Notes: generated from the sequence alone by a model not told the origin. A DNA stretch of 64,000 nucleotides from Gimesia aquarii (GCF_007748195.1 NZ_CP037920.1:3818303-3882302), one strand, 5' to 3'; counted from the stretch's first letter, positions 1 to 9,376 are shown. Numbers and translations: made by a program.

Positions 1-3000
1 GATTTCGCTTTCCCCAGGTGCTGACCAGGATGAAAGGCACAAATCATTGATGCAGGAGTCCAACTGCCTTCTGAACAAGGTACCGTAATCATTCCATCTG
101 CAGTCAAACCAATGCCATCCGGGTTCCGAAAACCTGTCGCCATGATATCGGCACGTTGCCCATCTGGTGAAATACGAACAATGCCCTGGTTGCCAGACGA
201 CGTATAAAAATGGCCATCCGCATCCCGTTCTAACCCGCAAATAAAATCATGCCCTTTGTCTGACGTTTTGAAAGCATTACTAAAACAATGGTAATAATCA
301 GCTTCCCCGTCATGATTCAGGTCTTTCAATAATGTGATTTGATCGCGGCATAAGACAAAAATACCATCATCATCTATGATCATCCCTTGGCAATGGTGCA
401 ATCCAGAAGCAAACCGCTTCCAGGTTGCAGCTTTTGATGGATACCTGAAACCAGTAACACGCCAAACATCACCATGCATTGTGCAAACAAAAGCTGTCCC
501 ATCGCGACGAAAACCAAGGCCGCCACCAAATATCGGAATGTTCCAGGGATTCTTTACAGGAAGTTCTATCGTATCAATTGTATATGGAGACATGTTGCCA
601 TGCTTAATCGCCGTTTTAAACGTTTGAGGCCACTGCTGAGAATTGTTTTTAAGCTGACTGGCCAATGGATGCTCTGTGAATGGAGCAACTTGCCGCACAA
701 ATTTGCCATCTTCAATCCAGGGCGAATCCAGGAAATGTGTCTTTCCGATCCGATACGAAAATGCAACACGATTTCCGATACGGTAAAAACCTTCATAGCG
801 AAATGGCTCATCAATTTTTTTACCATTTGGCCCCAGACCGTGACTTGAATTAGGAACAACAGTCCCATCCATAGTTACTCCGTGCAGAAATCCATGACGT
901 ACTGAAGAAAAATTTAAGAAGCCGTCTTTCCAGACGAGATCATATGACAGTGTTTCAGGATTGAAACAGCAGGCCATCTCTCCCTGTTCACCGAGTTGCA
1001 CACACACTCCACGTGGTACAGTAATCCCGGCACCTCTAAATATGCCTGCTTGCACTGAACCAAGTTTGACTTTCGACCAGGCATCACTGGCCCATGTCGT
1101 TTCGTTTTGATTTCCCCAATGTCCGAGTGTCCCACCATCGAGTCCTGGATGATCCATTAATAAACTGGGGGCAGGTTTACCTGACTTGGCCTGTCCTATG
1201 AAATAATCAGCCTGTTTGGCATAAAAGTCATAGATGCGATTACGGTTGACATGGTGCTCCCAATGCGGCCAATGCTCAGGCTGAAGAGGCTTACGATTGA
1301 ATGGGAACGATGCTGCTCCATGTAGATGTGCATGGGCATGATGGAGCACCGAATCGATTTGTGTAATCGGGATTCCGTTTGAATGCCCGAGATTGATAAG
1401 TAGTCGTAATAAGTCATGTAACTGTTGTTCCGACATCGCTGCAGTCAGGTTCTCAGGCATGAGTGAGCCGGTCTCGCGTTGAAGTTCAACTTCATTGATG
1501 GGAATCACAACTTTATGATTGAGTCCCTTGGTGGGATCGCGGAGTACAAGCTCTTTTTCATCCTTATTGATGATATAACCTGTATGTGTTCGACCATCAG
1601 CAGTCAGGACAACATGCGCAATATATTCACGTTTCGTATGCCGTTTCGGCCACAATACCGACTCGATAATCTCATGAGATTTACGCTGTTTCCCGATTTC
1701 CGTTAGATCTGGACCAACAGTGCCTCCATGTTTGCCGATTTTATGACAACTGAGACAGGCCGACTTTGCCGCCGAAAACACCATCAAACCACGGGCAGCA
1801 TTCCCATGTGAATTAGTTTGATCAAGTAGTTTTTCAACAAGCTCTGGTGAATAATTGGGAGTTTTGCCCAATGGTCTTGCTGAACGAGCAGTAATAGAGT
1901 GCCTGTGGTTGTGAGAATGGACGTGGACGGCCTTTTGATGGTTCTCGACAGGTATTCCACGCTTCCAGTTGAGTAAAGTATAAGCATCTTTGGGTGGTGC
2001 AGTAAACTGATCCCAGGGTTGATGACGTGCTGTACGACTGATGCGAACCCATTCGATTGCACCAGTACAACCAAGACCATTTTCAACGAGACTACCAATG
2101 GCCAATCCACCAGGAATTACTGTCATTCCATTCGGTTTTACATTTTGAGTGGCAACAACTTTTCCATCTACAAAAAGTTGAATCCGATTTAATTCATAAA
2201 CCATGGCAACGGTATGTGGTTTCCCATCGCAGATCATGGCTTTTGAGTAAGTATGATCGGGAATCAATCCCGGTGTGTATGCGGTGAACATACCACTCTG
2301 AACCATTGAAAAGAGTTCCCAATGGGCGCCTGATTTTTTGGTATCGCTGGCCACAATGATGTTATAGACATCTTGACGAGGCAGCAGAATGCGACACTCA
2401 ACCGTAATCGGCGGTTTACGGTATTCAATTCGACCTTCAAGTTGAATCGCTGAAACTTTAGAACCATTCTTCCTTGGTGACCAGGTGCGTAACTTCGGTT
2501 TCGGTGCAGGGGGAGTACCATCGAGCTGAGGGATGATCCATTCAAGCCCATCCAGGTTATCTTGTAATCTTTGCTCGACGTCATCCTGTGTATGCCCAAT
2601 AATTCCGATTGGCCCGCTATAACCTGAATCCTTAATGGTTTTCAGTAATGCAACATCATATTCACCTTCTCCCAAGGGCAAAATCTTCTTTCCATGTTTG
2701 TCCCCCTCACGTGTCATACCGTTTAAATTCAAACAAAGTAAATGTGGTTTCATCAATGCGAGGATTTTTGCAAAGTCGTCGATTCGGCTGTGCGCGTGGT
2801 GTTGGTTATAAACGATACCCACATGTTGTGCATCATGGTGTTTTTTGAGGTATTCACAAACGGCTACAAGGTTTTCCGGTTCGCCTCCCCACCCGCCGTG
2901 ATTGTAGAGGCCTAGTTTTGATCCCATCTTTGCCGTACGTCTAACAAGCGGTAGCAGTTGTTTTGCTGCCATCTGGATTCTCTGCTTCTGAGTCCCTTTA

Positions 3001-3380
3001 TCTGGCCCGCGAAGCGTCACCCATATTTGAGGATGTAGATCATGTTTTTTAAACAATTTGAAGGCGGCTTCGTGCTCACCCCAAAAAGCGAAGTACTCTA
3101 ATCCGTGTTTTTTGTATTCCAGAATCTCCTGTTCAAAGGTGGGTATATGCTCCTGACGCCAGTCATAGGCAATCTTCTTCAGACCGAGCTTAGCACACAT
3201 TGCTGCTCGCTCAGCTGGTCCACGTTTTTTTCCATCAAAGGGTACGATACACCAGGCGACCAGATTCTGTTTTGCATAAATACTGGGAACTGGTTTGTCT
3301 GATGTTTCTCCAAACAAGTTCGATATAATCAAAAGCAGGCTGGCAATTGTTATTCCTACACATTGCTGGATTTTCATCAT
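1..3380 (-). CDS. Mosaic exported protein: TIM-barrel isomerase + LamG-like + haem c + propeller-like region (partial)
   Basis: One uninterrupted minus-strand reading frame runs from an ATG at 3380 to the left edge (at least 1126 codons, no stop reached). The ATG follows GAGGTGA by 7 bases. Reading inward I see a signal peptide (residues 1-24), a sugar phosphate isomerase/epimerase-like TIM barrel (about 40-285), a LamG/concanavalin-like beta domain of the DUF1080 type (about 310-450), a haem c domain with the motif CLSCH at 542-546, a DUF6797-like region (about 720-900) and the start of a propeller-type dehydrogenase domain of the PVC membrane-bound-dehydrogenase family. Family knowledge says such haem c modules act in extracytoplasmic carbohydrate metabolism of Planctomycetes; the substrate is unknown. 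No catalytic residues were assigned. The domain order is read by eye from sequence motifs, so the later boundaries are approximate. The C-terminus lies outside the window. Confidence 0.85.
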   Translation of the reverse strand, partial: MMKIQQCVGITIASLLLIISNLFGETSDKPVPSIYAKQNLVAWCIVPFDGKKRGPAERAAMCAKLGLKKIAYDWRQEHIPTFEQEILEYKKHGLEYFAFWGEHEAAFKLFKKHDLHPQIWVTLRGPDKGTQKQRIQMAAKQLLPLVRRTAKMGSKLGLYNHGGWGGEPENLVAVCEYLKKHHDAQHVGIVYNQHHAHSRIDDFAKILALMKPHLLCLNLNGMTREGDKHGKKILPLGEGEYDVALLKTIKDSGYSGPIGIIGHTQDDVEQRLQDNLDGLEWIIPQLDGTPPAPKPKLRTWSPRKNGSKVSAIQLEGRIEYRKPPITVECRILLPRQDVYNIIVASDTKKSGAHWELFSMVQSGMFTAYTPGLIPDHTYSKAMICDGKPHTVAMVYELNRIQLFVDGKVVATQNVKPNGMTVIPGGLAIGSLVENGLGCTGAIEWVRISRTARHQPWDQFTAPPKDAYTLLNWKRGIPVENHQKAVHVHSHNHRHSITARSARPLGKTPNYSPELVEKLLDQTNSHGNAARGLMVFSAAKSACLSCHKIGKHGGTVGPDLTEIGKQRKSHEIIESVLWPKRHTKREYIAHVVLTADGRTHTGYIINKDEKELVLRDPTKGLNHKVVIPINEVELQRETGSLMPENLTAAMSEQQLHDLLRLLINLGHSNGIPITQIDSVLHHAHAHLHGAASFPFNRKPLQPEHWPHWEHHVNRNRIYDFYAKQADYFIGQAKSGKPAPSLLMDHPGLDGGTLGHWGNQNETTWASDAWSKVKLGSVQAGIFRGAGITVPRGVCVQLGEQGEMACCFNPETLSYDLVWKDGFLNFSSVRHGFLHGVTMDGTVVPNSSHGLGPNGKKIDEPFRYEGFYRIGNRVAFSYRIGKTHFLDSPWIEDGKFVRQVAPFTEHPLASQLKNNSQQWPQTFKTAIKHGNMSPYTIDTIELPVKNPWNIPIFGGGLGFRRDGTAFVCTMHGDVWRVTGFRYPSKAATWKRFASGLHHCQGMIIDDDGIFVLCRDQITLLKDLNHDGEADYYHCFSNAFKTSDKGHDFICGLERDADGHFYTSSGNQGIVRISPDGQRADIMATGFRNPDGIGLTADGMITVPCSEGSWTPASMICAFHPGQHLGKAK

Positions 3381-3426
3381 TGGTCTGTCACCTCTTCGTC
3401 GATTGTTTCTACTACTTGGATTTTTG

Positions 3427-4101
3427 TTATTCTTCAGTAAACAGCTGCTCTAAAACAGTCTCTTTTCGGGCTTGAATATGAGAAACCATTGCCTGACGAG
3501 CTAATAGAGGTTCCCTTGACTCAATTGCTTCAATTATCACGATGTGTTCTTTAAGAGCCTGCAGTAGTGTTTCTTCAGAACCTGTCATTCGACAAAAACC
3601 GCGAACTAATAACCGATAACGCATGATTTCCTTTAACAATCGTCTATTTCCACTTTCAGTAGCAAGTATTGTGTGAAATCGAATATCGTAGTTAACAGCT
3701 TTCGATGCCCAGGATAATTCACCATATGTCTGTAGCAGTAACTCAGATTCACTTCGTAATTGATTTAACACTTTTTCATCAATGGACTGAGTTACCTTCT
3801 CGACTGCCGCTCCTTCCAGTTGTTCGCGCAGCTCATAAATCTCGCAAATATCCTGACTGGTAAATTGGGCGACTCGTGCTTTATGATTATTGACCTGCTC
3901 TACAAGCCCATCATGAATCAGTAACTTGATGGCTTCCTTCACAGGTGTACGGCTCACTTCCAATTGTTGGGCCAATTCGACACTGTTTAACTCAGCGCCA
4001 GGTGCTAAACCACCAGATACGATCGCTTCCAAAAGCGACTCATAGACTGCATCAACCAGAGAGGTCCGCTTGATTTGAGCATTCAAGCCTGTCGTATTCA
4101 T
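3427..4101 (-). CDS. GntR-family transcriptional regulator, FCD (FadR) subfamily
   Basis: A 224-residue DNA-binding repressor or activator that probably controls the divergent hydrolase operon starting at 4225. The N-terminal winged helix carries the GntR signature (LxxxILSGxLxPGxxLxxxELAxxLxVSRTPVxEAxxxL pattern is clear in the SRTPVKEA stretch), followed by an all-helical FCD ligand domain with the usual Asp/His metal-site region around YDIRFH. The frame extends upstream to a TTG at 4146, but I choose the ATG at 4101 because a purine-rich GAGAG precedes it and the extra 15 residues do not look like the family. The ligand is unknown; FCD proteins usually bind small carboxylates. Function as a local regulator is inference from the divergent arrangement and the palindrome at 4164-4178. 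Confidence 0.9.
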   Translation of the reverse strand: MNTTGLNAQIKRTSLVDAVYESLLEAIVSGGLAPGAELNSVELAQQLEVSRTPVKEAIKLLIHDGLVEQVNNHKARVAQFTSQDICEIYELREQLEGAAVEKVTQSIDEKVLNQLRSESELLLQTYGELSWASKAVNYDIRFHTILATESGNRRLLKEIMRYRLLVRGFCRMTGSEETLLQALKEHIVIIEAIESREPLLARQAMVSHIQARKETVLEQLFTEE

Positions 4102-4163
4102 CTGAATTCTCTCAATCTCTTTTTGATTCACTCGATTGACAACCAATTTCTAATCCCATAAAA

Positions 4164-4178
4164 TGGATCCTGGATCCA
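4164..4178. promoter_or_regulatory. Palindromic operator candidate for the GntR regulator
   Basis: TGGATCC-T-GGATCCA is a perfect 7-base inverted repeat around one central base, in the gap between the divergent GntR gene and the hydrolase operon. Its size and symmetry fit a dimeric winged-helix repressor. It overlaps the predicted -35 hexamer of the hydrolase promoter, so binding would block transcription. Seen directly; the binding protein is inferred. Confidence 0.55.
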
Positions 4179-4192
4179 GAATACACTATAAT
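4164..4192 (+). promoter_or_regulatory. Predicted sigma70-type promoter of the hydrolase-amidohydrolase operon
   Basis: A perfect -10 hexamer TATAAT lies at 4187-4192, 32 bases before the ATG at 4225. Counting 17 bases upstream gives TGGATC (4164-4169) as a weak -35, which is part of the operator palindrome. A weak -35 under a repressor site is a common regulated layout. Confidence 0.5.
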
Positions 4193-4224
4193 CAGACAGT
4201 TGGTGAACTACAAGAGTATTTTTG

Positions 4225-5085
4225 ATGATCTCAGAAAATCGTTTTGATCGATGGGGAGTGGACCTGAACTATGCAACCAGTCCCTCAAATGGTTCTCCAT
4301 TGCTTTTGTTACATGGAGTCACGAGACGCTGGCAAACATTTCTTCCTGTCATGACCGACCTTGTAATTGACTGGCAGCTTTTTGCCCCCGACTTTCGTGG
4401 TCATGGAAAATCGTCAAACTCCGAGGCAGGGTATCTGGTTACTGATTATGTTCTTGATATGATCACATTCACAAAGCAGTTTAACCACCCATTTGTCATT
4501 TATGGACACTCACTGGGGGCGATGGTGGCAGCGGCTCTGGCAGCTACATTACCAGAACAAGTTCGCGCCGTGATTCTTGAAGACCCACCACTACATACAA
4601 TGGGTAATCGTATTTCAGAATCAAACTTACTCGACCTCTTTAATGGCTTTCTTCAATTTGCAGGTGACCAACGTAACCTCGATCAAATCATTAATGACTT
4701 ATCGCAACAAAAACTACGAAATCCACAGACTGGCAAAGAAGTAACATTAGGCAATGTTCGAGATGAAGCTTCACTTCGTTTCACAGCAAGTTGCCTTCAA
4801 GAACTTGATCCCGAAGTACTGACTCCTATTCTTGCAGGGCAATGGCTTAAAGGATATGAAACCGAATTAATTTTTCGTCGAATTCGGTGCCCGATATTGC
4901 TTATTCAAGCTGATACCTCAGCAGGGGGAATGTTGAACGATGACGACGCAACACAAATCGAATCCTGGTCGAAAGCTGTTTCGCGCATCAAACTAACGAA
5001 GGTTGATCATTTAATTCATTGGTCAGCCACGCAAAAGCTTATCAATGCAATCATGGAATTTCTCAAATCTGTATCACAGGATTGA
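4225..5085 (+). CDS. Alpha/beta hydrolase
   Basis: A 286-residue soluble alpha/beta-hydrolase fold enzyme. The oxyanion-hole HG motif follows the first strand (LLLLHG, about residue 30), the DFRGHGKS loop is typical, and the nucleophile elbow is GHSLGA with Ser at about residue 96. The acid (Asp in LIQAD) and the base (His in VDHLIHW) are in the expected late positions, so the triad looks intact. An in-frame TTG at 4222 directly precedes the ATG at 4225, which I prefer. It is first in an operon with the amidohydrolase 33 bases downstream, and both are divergent from a GntR regulator. This suggests a small inducible catabolic pathway in which an ester, lactone or amide is opened and then hydrolysed; the substrate cannot be named. 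Confidence 0.88.
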   Translation: MISENRFDRWGVDLNYATSPSNGSPLLLLHGVTRRWQTFLPVMTDLVIDWQLFAPDFRGHGKSSNSEAGYLVTDYVLDMITFTKQFNHPFVIYGHSLGAMVAAALAATLPEQVRAVILEDPPLHTMGNRISESNLLDLFNGFLQFAGDQRNLDQIINDLSQQKLRNPQTGKEVTLGNVRDEASLRFTASCLQELDPEVLTPILAGQWLKGYETELIFRRIRCPILLIQADTSAGGMLNDDDATQIESWSKAVSRIKLTKVDHLIHWSATQKLINAIMEFLKSVSQD

Positions 5086-5118
5086 TTCAAATAATAACTT
5101 CATTTGGGAGTAGAGAGA

Positions 5119-6405
5119 ATGAAGATCGCGACGACTCGTATGCTCATCAAAAATGGACAGGTGGTTGATGGAACAGGAACTCCTCCCATTACCGATGGTG
5201 CAGTCTTGATTGATGACGGTTCTATTTCATTCGTTGGCAAGACAACGGAATTACCAGAAATGGCAAGTGATACCACCGAAATTGATGCTAATGGTGGAAC
5301 GATCATGCCAGGTCTGGTTGAAGCTCATTTTCATCCAACCTATTTCAATGTTGCAGCTCTGGAAGATCTCGACATTAAATATCCTGTTGAATATGTCACG
5401 CTGCTTGCTTCCACAAATGCGAAGCTAGCCCTCGAATGCGGGTATACGGCCGCGCGCAGTGGTGGGAGCCTGTTTAATATCGATGTCTGGATGAAAAAAG
5501 CGATTGAAAATGATCTGATTTCCGGCCCACGTTTGGCTGCAAGTGGTCGCGAAATCTGTGGTGCAGGCGGATTGATGGACTGGAATCCTGAATTCCGTAA
5601 AATCGGAATGGAAGGATTAATTTTATTGATCAATGGCGCGGACGAAGCGCGGGCTGCAGTACGTAAGCTGCTCAAAGATGGTGTTGAATGGGTCAAAACT
5701 TACCCCACGGGTGATGCTGCGGCAGCCGATGCTAATGACCACCATACCCTATGCATGACTTTTGACGAAATGCATGCAGTTGTTGAAACCGCTCATAATC
5801 ACAATATGAAAGTAACTGGCCACTGCCGCGCGACAGAGGGCATTAAGAATGCACTATTAGCTGGTTATGACACACTTGAACATGGAACATTTATTGATAA
5901 TGAAACCCTGGACTTACTATTAGCACGAGACGTACCTGTCGTTCCAGCACTCTATTTTGAACAGGCAAGCATCGACCGAGGTGTTGAATTTGGTATGTCT
6001 CAAGCCGTCATCGATGGCCATAAAGAAACACTCGAAGGTGGAGCAGAAAGTGCGCGCCGCATTCTTGCTGCAGGAGGGCGAGTGGGGATGGGAGGCGACT
6101 ATGGGTTCGCCTGGAACCCACATGGTGACTATGCAAAAGAATTGGAATTCTTCGTAAATTACGTGGGATTCAAGCCGCTGGATGTCATCAAGTGCGCCAC
6201 GCAAACCGGTGCCGAAATTATGGGACGCGGCGAAGAATTCGGCACACTCACACCAGGCAAACTCGGTGATGTACTAGTTGTTGATGGTGACGTCGTATCT
6301 GATATTTCTCTACTTCAAGACCGCAAACGGTTTATTGCTGTCATACAGGGGGGGATCGTCAAGAGTGGCCAGGCTCGCGGAATTTTCGCAACTCAGAATT
6401 CTTAG
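5119..6405 (+). CDS. Metal-dependent amidohydrolase
   Basis: A 428-residue member of the amidohydrolase superfamily (imidazolonepropionase/prolidase-like group). The N-terminal beta sandwich (LIKNGQVVDGTG) leads into the first metal motif HFH in VEAHFHPTYF, then the conserved histidines in VTGHCRA and LEHGTF and a late Asp in GMGGDYG. These match the binuclear-site residues of the fold. The frame is open to a TTG at 5104, but the ATG at 5119 has GGGAG 8 bases upstream and begins the usual N-terminus. It is the second gene of the operon beginning at 4225 and should act on the same substrate family as the hydrolase. Cytoplasmic, since no signal peptide is seen. The exact substrate (cyclic amide, dipeptide or similar) is unknown. 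Confidence 0.88.
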   Translation: MKIATTRMLIKNGQVVDGTGTPPITDGAVLIDDGSISFVGKTTELPEMASDTTEIDANGGTIMPGLVEAHFHPTYFNVAALEDLDIKYPVEYVTLLASTNAKLALECGYTAARSGGSLFNIDVWMKKAIENDLISGPRLAASGREICGAGGLMDWNPEFRKIGMEGLILLINGADEARAAVRKLLKDGVEWVKTYPTGDAAAADANDHHTLCMTFDEMHAVVETAHNHNMKVTGHCRATEGIKNALLAGYDTLEHGTFIDNETLDLLLARDVPVVPALYFEQASIDRGVEFGMSQAVIDGHKETLEGGAESARRILAAGGRVGMGGDYGFAWNPHGDYAKELEFFVNYVGFKPLDVIKCATQTGAEIMGRGEEFGTLTPGKLGDVLVVDGDVVSDISLLQDRKRFIAVIQGGIVKSGQARGIFATQNS

Positions 6406-6424
6406 GATATTCAATTAGAGTTCA

Positions 6425-7807
6425 TTAAGACCCTCTATCTGATCTTGGAGAGTCTTTTGATTTTGCTGCCCAATGAATTGCGTTTACAAAAGCAGATCGA
6501 GGGCCTGGAGCGCGCTCGCAATGTGGGCTGAATAGTAACACACGTCCTTTTCCATAATTCCCACTGACAATAGCCGGAGAGTCAGTCAATTTACGACTCG
6601 TGGTTTTCTCAAGTGGTTCTGACCGGAAATAAGCCAGTATTTTGACATTCTTTTCAGAAGGATCTAATTTACGAACTTTGACAGGACCTCCAGAAAATTT
6701 GGCTGGATACGTTCCTTTTATCTGGATTTCTCTATCAGCATCAAAGTCAAGCTTTATTTTTCCTATTCCAGAACAGGATGCGGAATCAATTGGCAATAGA
6801 CCGAGACGATAATCAGACGAGGAACAAGCTAAAAACATACCTGCACAGATTCCGACATAGCCACCTCCTGCTTTGACAAACTTCTTGATAGAATCACGCC
6901 CCCGTCTCCCGAGTCCCTTCGACTGACGATTTGAGAGCCCACCTCCAACCAGCAGAACATCAAACTGAGACAGTTTTCCAGCTTGAATTTCAACAGGACC
7001 GATAAGAGACGTTTGGAAACCTGGTACAAACCTTAGTGTATGTTGAATCCAAACCGGGTCATGGCCACTACTACTGACCGCTCCTGGCCCGTGATAAATC
7101 GCTAAGCGAATTTTTCCTTGTTCTCGATGGTTAGGCATGATGTCATCATATGAAGAACCTTCTGCTCTCATCTCCAATCTACTTAATAACTCATGTACTG
7201 CAGCTCGCTGCTGCCGTGATCGAACCCATAGACGCCTCTTTTGGGGATGTTTCGCTGAGGTAACAACAGAAATCATTTGTGGTAATTCGACATCTTTCAT
7301 TTCCAGGATATGGTGCTTCCATTTGGGCTCGTCTTTTAATCCAGCGACTTCAGCAGCACGACTCATCTCTGAAACTAGTTTGGGTAAATTGGCAACATTT
7401 CCTTGACCATAGATCGTTGAACCATGGGATTCGCTAATGAGAGATTTTGCATCAAATGATTCAGAAAGCTGAATAACCCAATCGGGCTTGACCTCTTCCA
7501 AAATCTTATTAACAGATTCAGTCCATTGACTGCGATTTCCCAATCGAGCGATCTGTTTTTTATGAATTAACTCAGAGGAATCACTTTCTCGAAAAACAAC
7601 AAGTGTTCCTCTTGATATTTCCCAAGTTGCAATTTGAGAAAGAGCGTGTACCCCGGCATTTCCAGCCTCGGATTGATAACCAATCACGGCAATCGTTGGT
7701 CCCGATTTCTGTGAAGAACGTTTTAGATACTCAAAAGAATTAGCGAATAAAGTAATCTGCAGAAATAGAAGTGCGAAAACAAATGCTGTAACTCGGAGTA
7801 AACTCAT
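6425..7807 (-). CDS. Exported BPL_N (glutamine-amidotransferase-like) domain protein
   Basis: A 460-residue protein with an N-terminal signal peptide (hydrophobic stretch up to about residue 23). The C-terminal half has a class-I amidotransferase-like fold of the BPL_N type: an IAIYHGPGA-like first strand, a nucleophile elbow GICAGMF with Cys, and a later HCE-like motif in SPHCERAP. BPL_N domains are the stand-alone relatives of the biotin-protein ligase N-terminus and their reaction is not settled. Residues about 35-230 form a separate alpha/beta domain that I do not recognise; it begins with an AVIGYQSEAGN segment loosely like deacylase or M14-type folds. The gene converges on the amidohydrolase with only 19 bases between stops. 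The downstream neighbours are also exported proteins. Confidence 0.75.
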   Translation of the reverse strand: MSLLRVTAFVFALLFLQITLFANSFEYLKRSSQKSGPTIAVIGYQSEAGNAGVHALSQIATWEISRGTLVVFRESDSSELIHKKQIARLGNRSQWTESVNKILEEVKPDWVIQLSESFDAKSLISESHGSTIYGQGNVANLPKLVSEMSRAAEVAGLKDEPKWKHHILEMKDVELPQMISVVTSAKHPQKRRLWVRSRQQRAAVHELLSRLEMRAEGSSYDDIMPNHREQGKIRLAIYHGPGAVSSSGHDPVWIQHTLRFVPGFQTSLIGPVEIQAGKLSQFDVLLVGGGLSNRQSKGLGRRGRDSIKKFVKAGGGYVGICAGMFLACSSSDYRLGLLPIDSASCSGIGKIKLDFDADREIQIKGTYPAKFSGGPVKVRKLDPSEKNVKILAYFRSEPLEKTTSRKLTDSPAIVSGNYGKGRVLLFSPHCERAPGPRSAFVNAIHWAAKSKDSPRSDRGS

Positions 7808-8088
7808 AATCCATTCACTTATGTAAGGGAGGAACCAACAAGACCATAATGTAAATTGATGGAGATTATAAGAAAAGAAAGACAGCCACGATAATGAAAT
7901 CGACTTTGTTGGCAGGTGCTTCGAACTTCAAAGAAAAAACGTCGACCGGATTACATGGTCCGATAAAAGCTAAAATCATAGGCGGTTTTTCAACTCACAT
8001 TGAGCACTCAATTAAGTTGTTGCATTTTGCGTAAATTTCTTTACTGATTTTTCATTAAAAATAAATAGTAAAACATACAGTTTGAGAG

Positions 8089-9351
8089 TCAGTCAAAATC
8101 ATGGGACTTCCGAGGATCATTTTCTAAATAGCGTGTGATACCTCGCCCTAATTGTTTGCCGACTGCCATATAGCCAGCAGTAGTACTATGTGGCGTATTC
8201 CAGCAAGTCTCCAACGTAATTCCCACCACATACTCGTGTGTTTCACTTCTGACCCAATTACTGGAAATTGCTTTCCAGCGTTTGTCATATTTTGGCCCTG
8301 TCGAGGGAGTGCTTTTACTTAATCGAAAGGGCGTTTTCATTTCCCTGCGGCAGGCTGCAATAAATGCAGCCTGAAGTTGACCCCCTCTTTTTGTAGAAAG
8401 CTCTGGCGGTGCTACGTAAAAGAAAGGAAGTTTCGAATTTGCCCCTGGATTATGTAAATCGACAAACAAAACCAGCCGTTTTGCCTGGTCAAATTCTTTG
8501 AGATATTGCATGGCTGATTTGACTGAGTTCCACCGCGATGTTTTCGTCCAATCTCGATTATGATCGTGGGGGACCTGTGATTTTCCACCATTACCAGTTG
8601 CCACGTTATCTATGTCCATAATCGGTACAAAATAAATGTCAGCTTTTTCTCTCAGACTTACCGCCTGGGGATCATCACTCACAGCCCATTTAATAAAACC
8701 ACGACCAACCCAACTGCCACCAGATTCCCAGGCATGCTGGCGTGCCTGAACCCAAATCACCATTCTTTGAGCGTCTTTTTCATGTTTCGCTTGTATTACA
8801 GAAAGAGCCGGGACTGCACGACCAGCCCTGGTCTTGCACAATTCAAACGCAGTTGCATGCGCATGCTTCTTGCTCAACTCCTTCACTAACTCCTGGGCAT
8901 CCGTGGGAATAAAGGGAGGCCCCCAAGCAAACCAGACGTTATTTGCGTCGATTTTTACTTTCCACTGGCACGTTTCCTTGTTTCGTATCCCAAGTGGAGT
9001 CTGTTGCCACTCTTTTTGATTCGTACTAAATGCTGCTTGATTTGGTAGCGCCCAAATAGCGGAAAATTTTCTGCCATTCGCTTGTTTCAGATCACTCGCA
9101 TCGACTGTGACTGAGATCTCTTCACCTGGTGTGATACCAGTGACTTGAAAGTACCACCAGCAAGGCCAGCCAAATTGGGGATCACCGGCCGGACGAATAG
9201 TTATTGCTCGTTTCCTTTGATCAATTTCGGTGACTTGTGCTGATCCGCCTTCAAAGTCAGATGTGACAACCAGCTTTTCCGCCTTCAGCTGGGCTGGTAG
9301 TATCATACCAAATAGCAGGAATCCGCTAAGGAAATAACATATCCTTGACAT
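8089..9351 (-). CDS. Exported M14-family zinc carboxypeptidase
   Basis: A 420-residue secreted metallopeptidase. After a signal peptide (about 1-24) comes a beta-sandwich domain like that of cytosolic-type M14 carboxypeptidases (residues 28-150). The catalytic domain has the first zinc ligands H206 and E209 in QARQHAWE, the third ligand H300 in VDLHNPG, and the general base E381 in TLETCWN. All active-site residues are therefore present. The family trims C-terminal residues or side-chain amides from peptides. The ATG at 9351 lies 25 bases after the DUF1501 stop, so it is probably the last gene of the DUF1549/1553-DUF1501-M14 transcription unit. A 280-base gap with no obvious feature follows. 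Confidence 0.85.
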   Translation of the reverse strand: MSRICYFLSGFLLFGMILPAQLKAEKLVVTSDFEGGSAQVTEIDQRKRAITIRPAGDPQFGWPCWWYFQVTGITPGEEISVTVDASDLKQANGRKFSAIWALPNQAAFSTNQKEWQQTPLGIRNKETCQWKVKIDANNVWFAWGPPFIPTDAQELVKELSKKHAHATAFELCKTRAGRAVPALSVIQAKHEKDAQRMVIWVQARQHAWESGGSWVGRGFIKWAVSDDPQAVSLREKADIYFVPIMDIDNVATGNGGKSQVPHDHNRDWTKTSRWNSVKSAMQYLKEFDQAKRLVLFVDLHNPGANSKLPFFYVAPPELSTKRGGQLQAAFIAACRREMKTPFRLSKSTPSTGPKYDKRWKAISSNWVRSETHEYVVGITLETCWNTPHSTTAGYMAVGKQLGRGITRYLENDPRKSHDFD

Positions 9352-9376
9352 TGAAACTTTCTAATTGTGAGATGAA

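Noticed and set aside
1-3380. Apparent lack of a long gene here, with scattered short frames suggesting a pseudogene
   Set aside because: A continuous minus-strand frame crosses the whole stretch; it only looks broken because it has no stop inside the window.
6428-6460. Hairpin AAGAC...GTCTT beyond the amidohydrolase stop as a terminator
   Set aside because: The stem is short with a mismatch and is within the end of the convergent gene.
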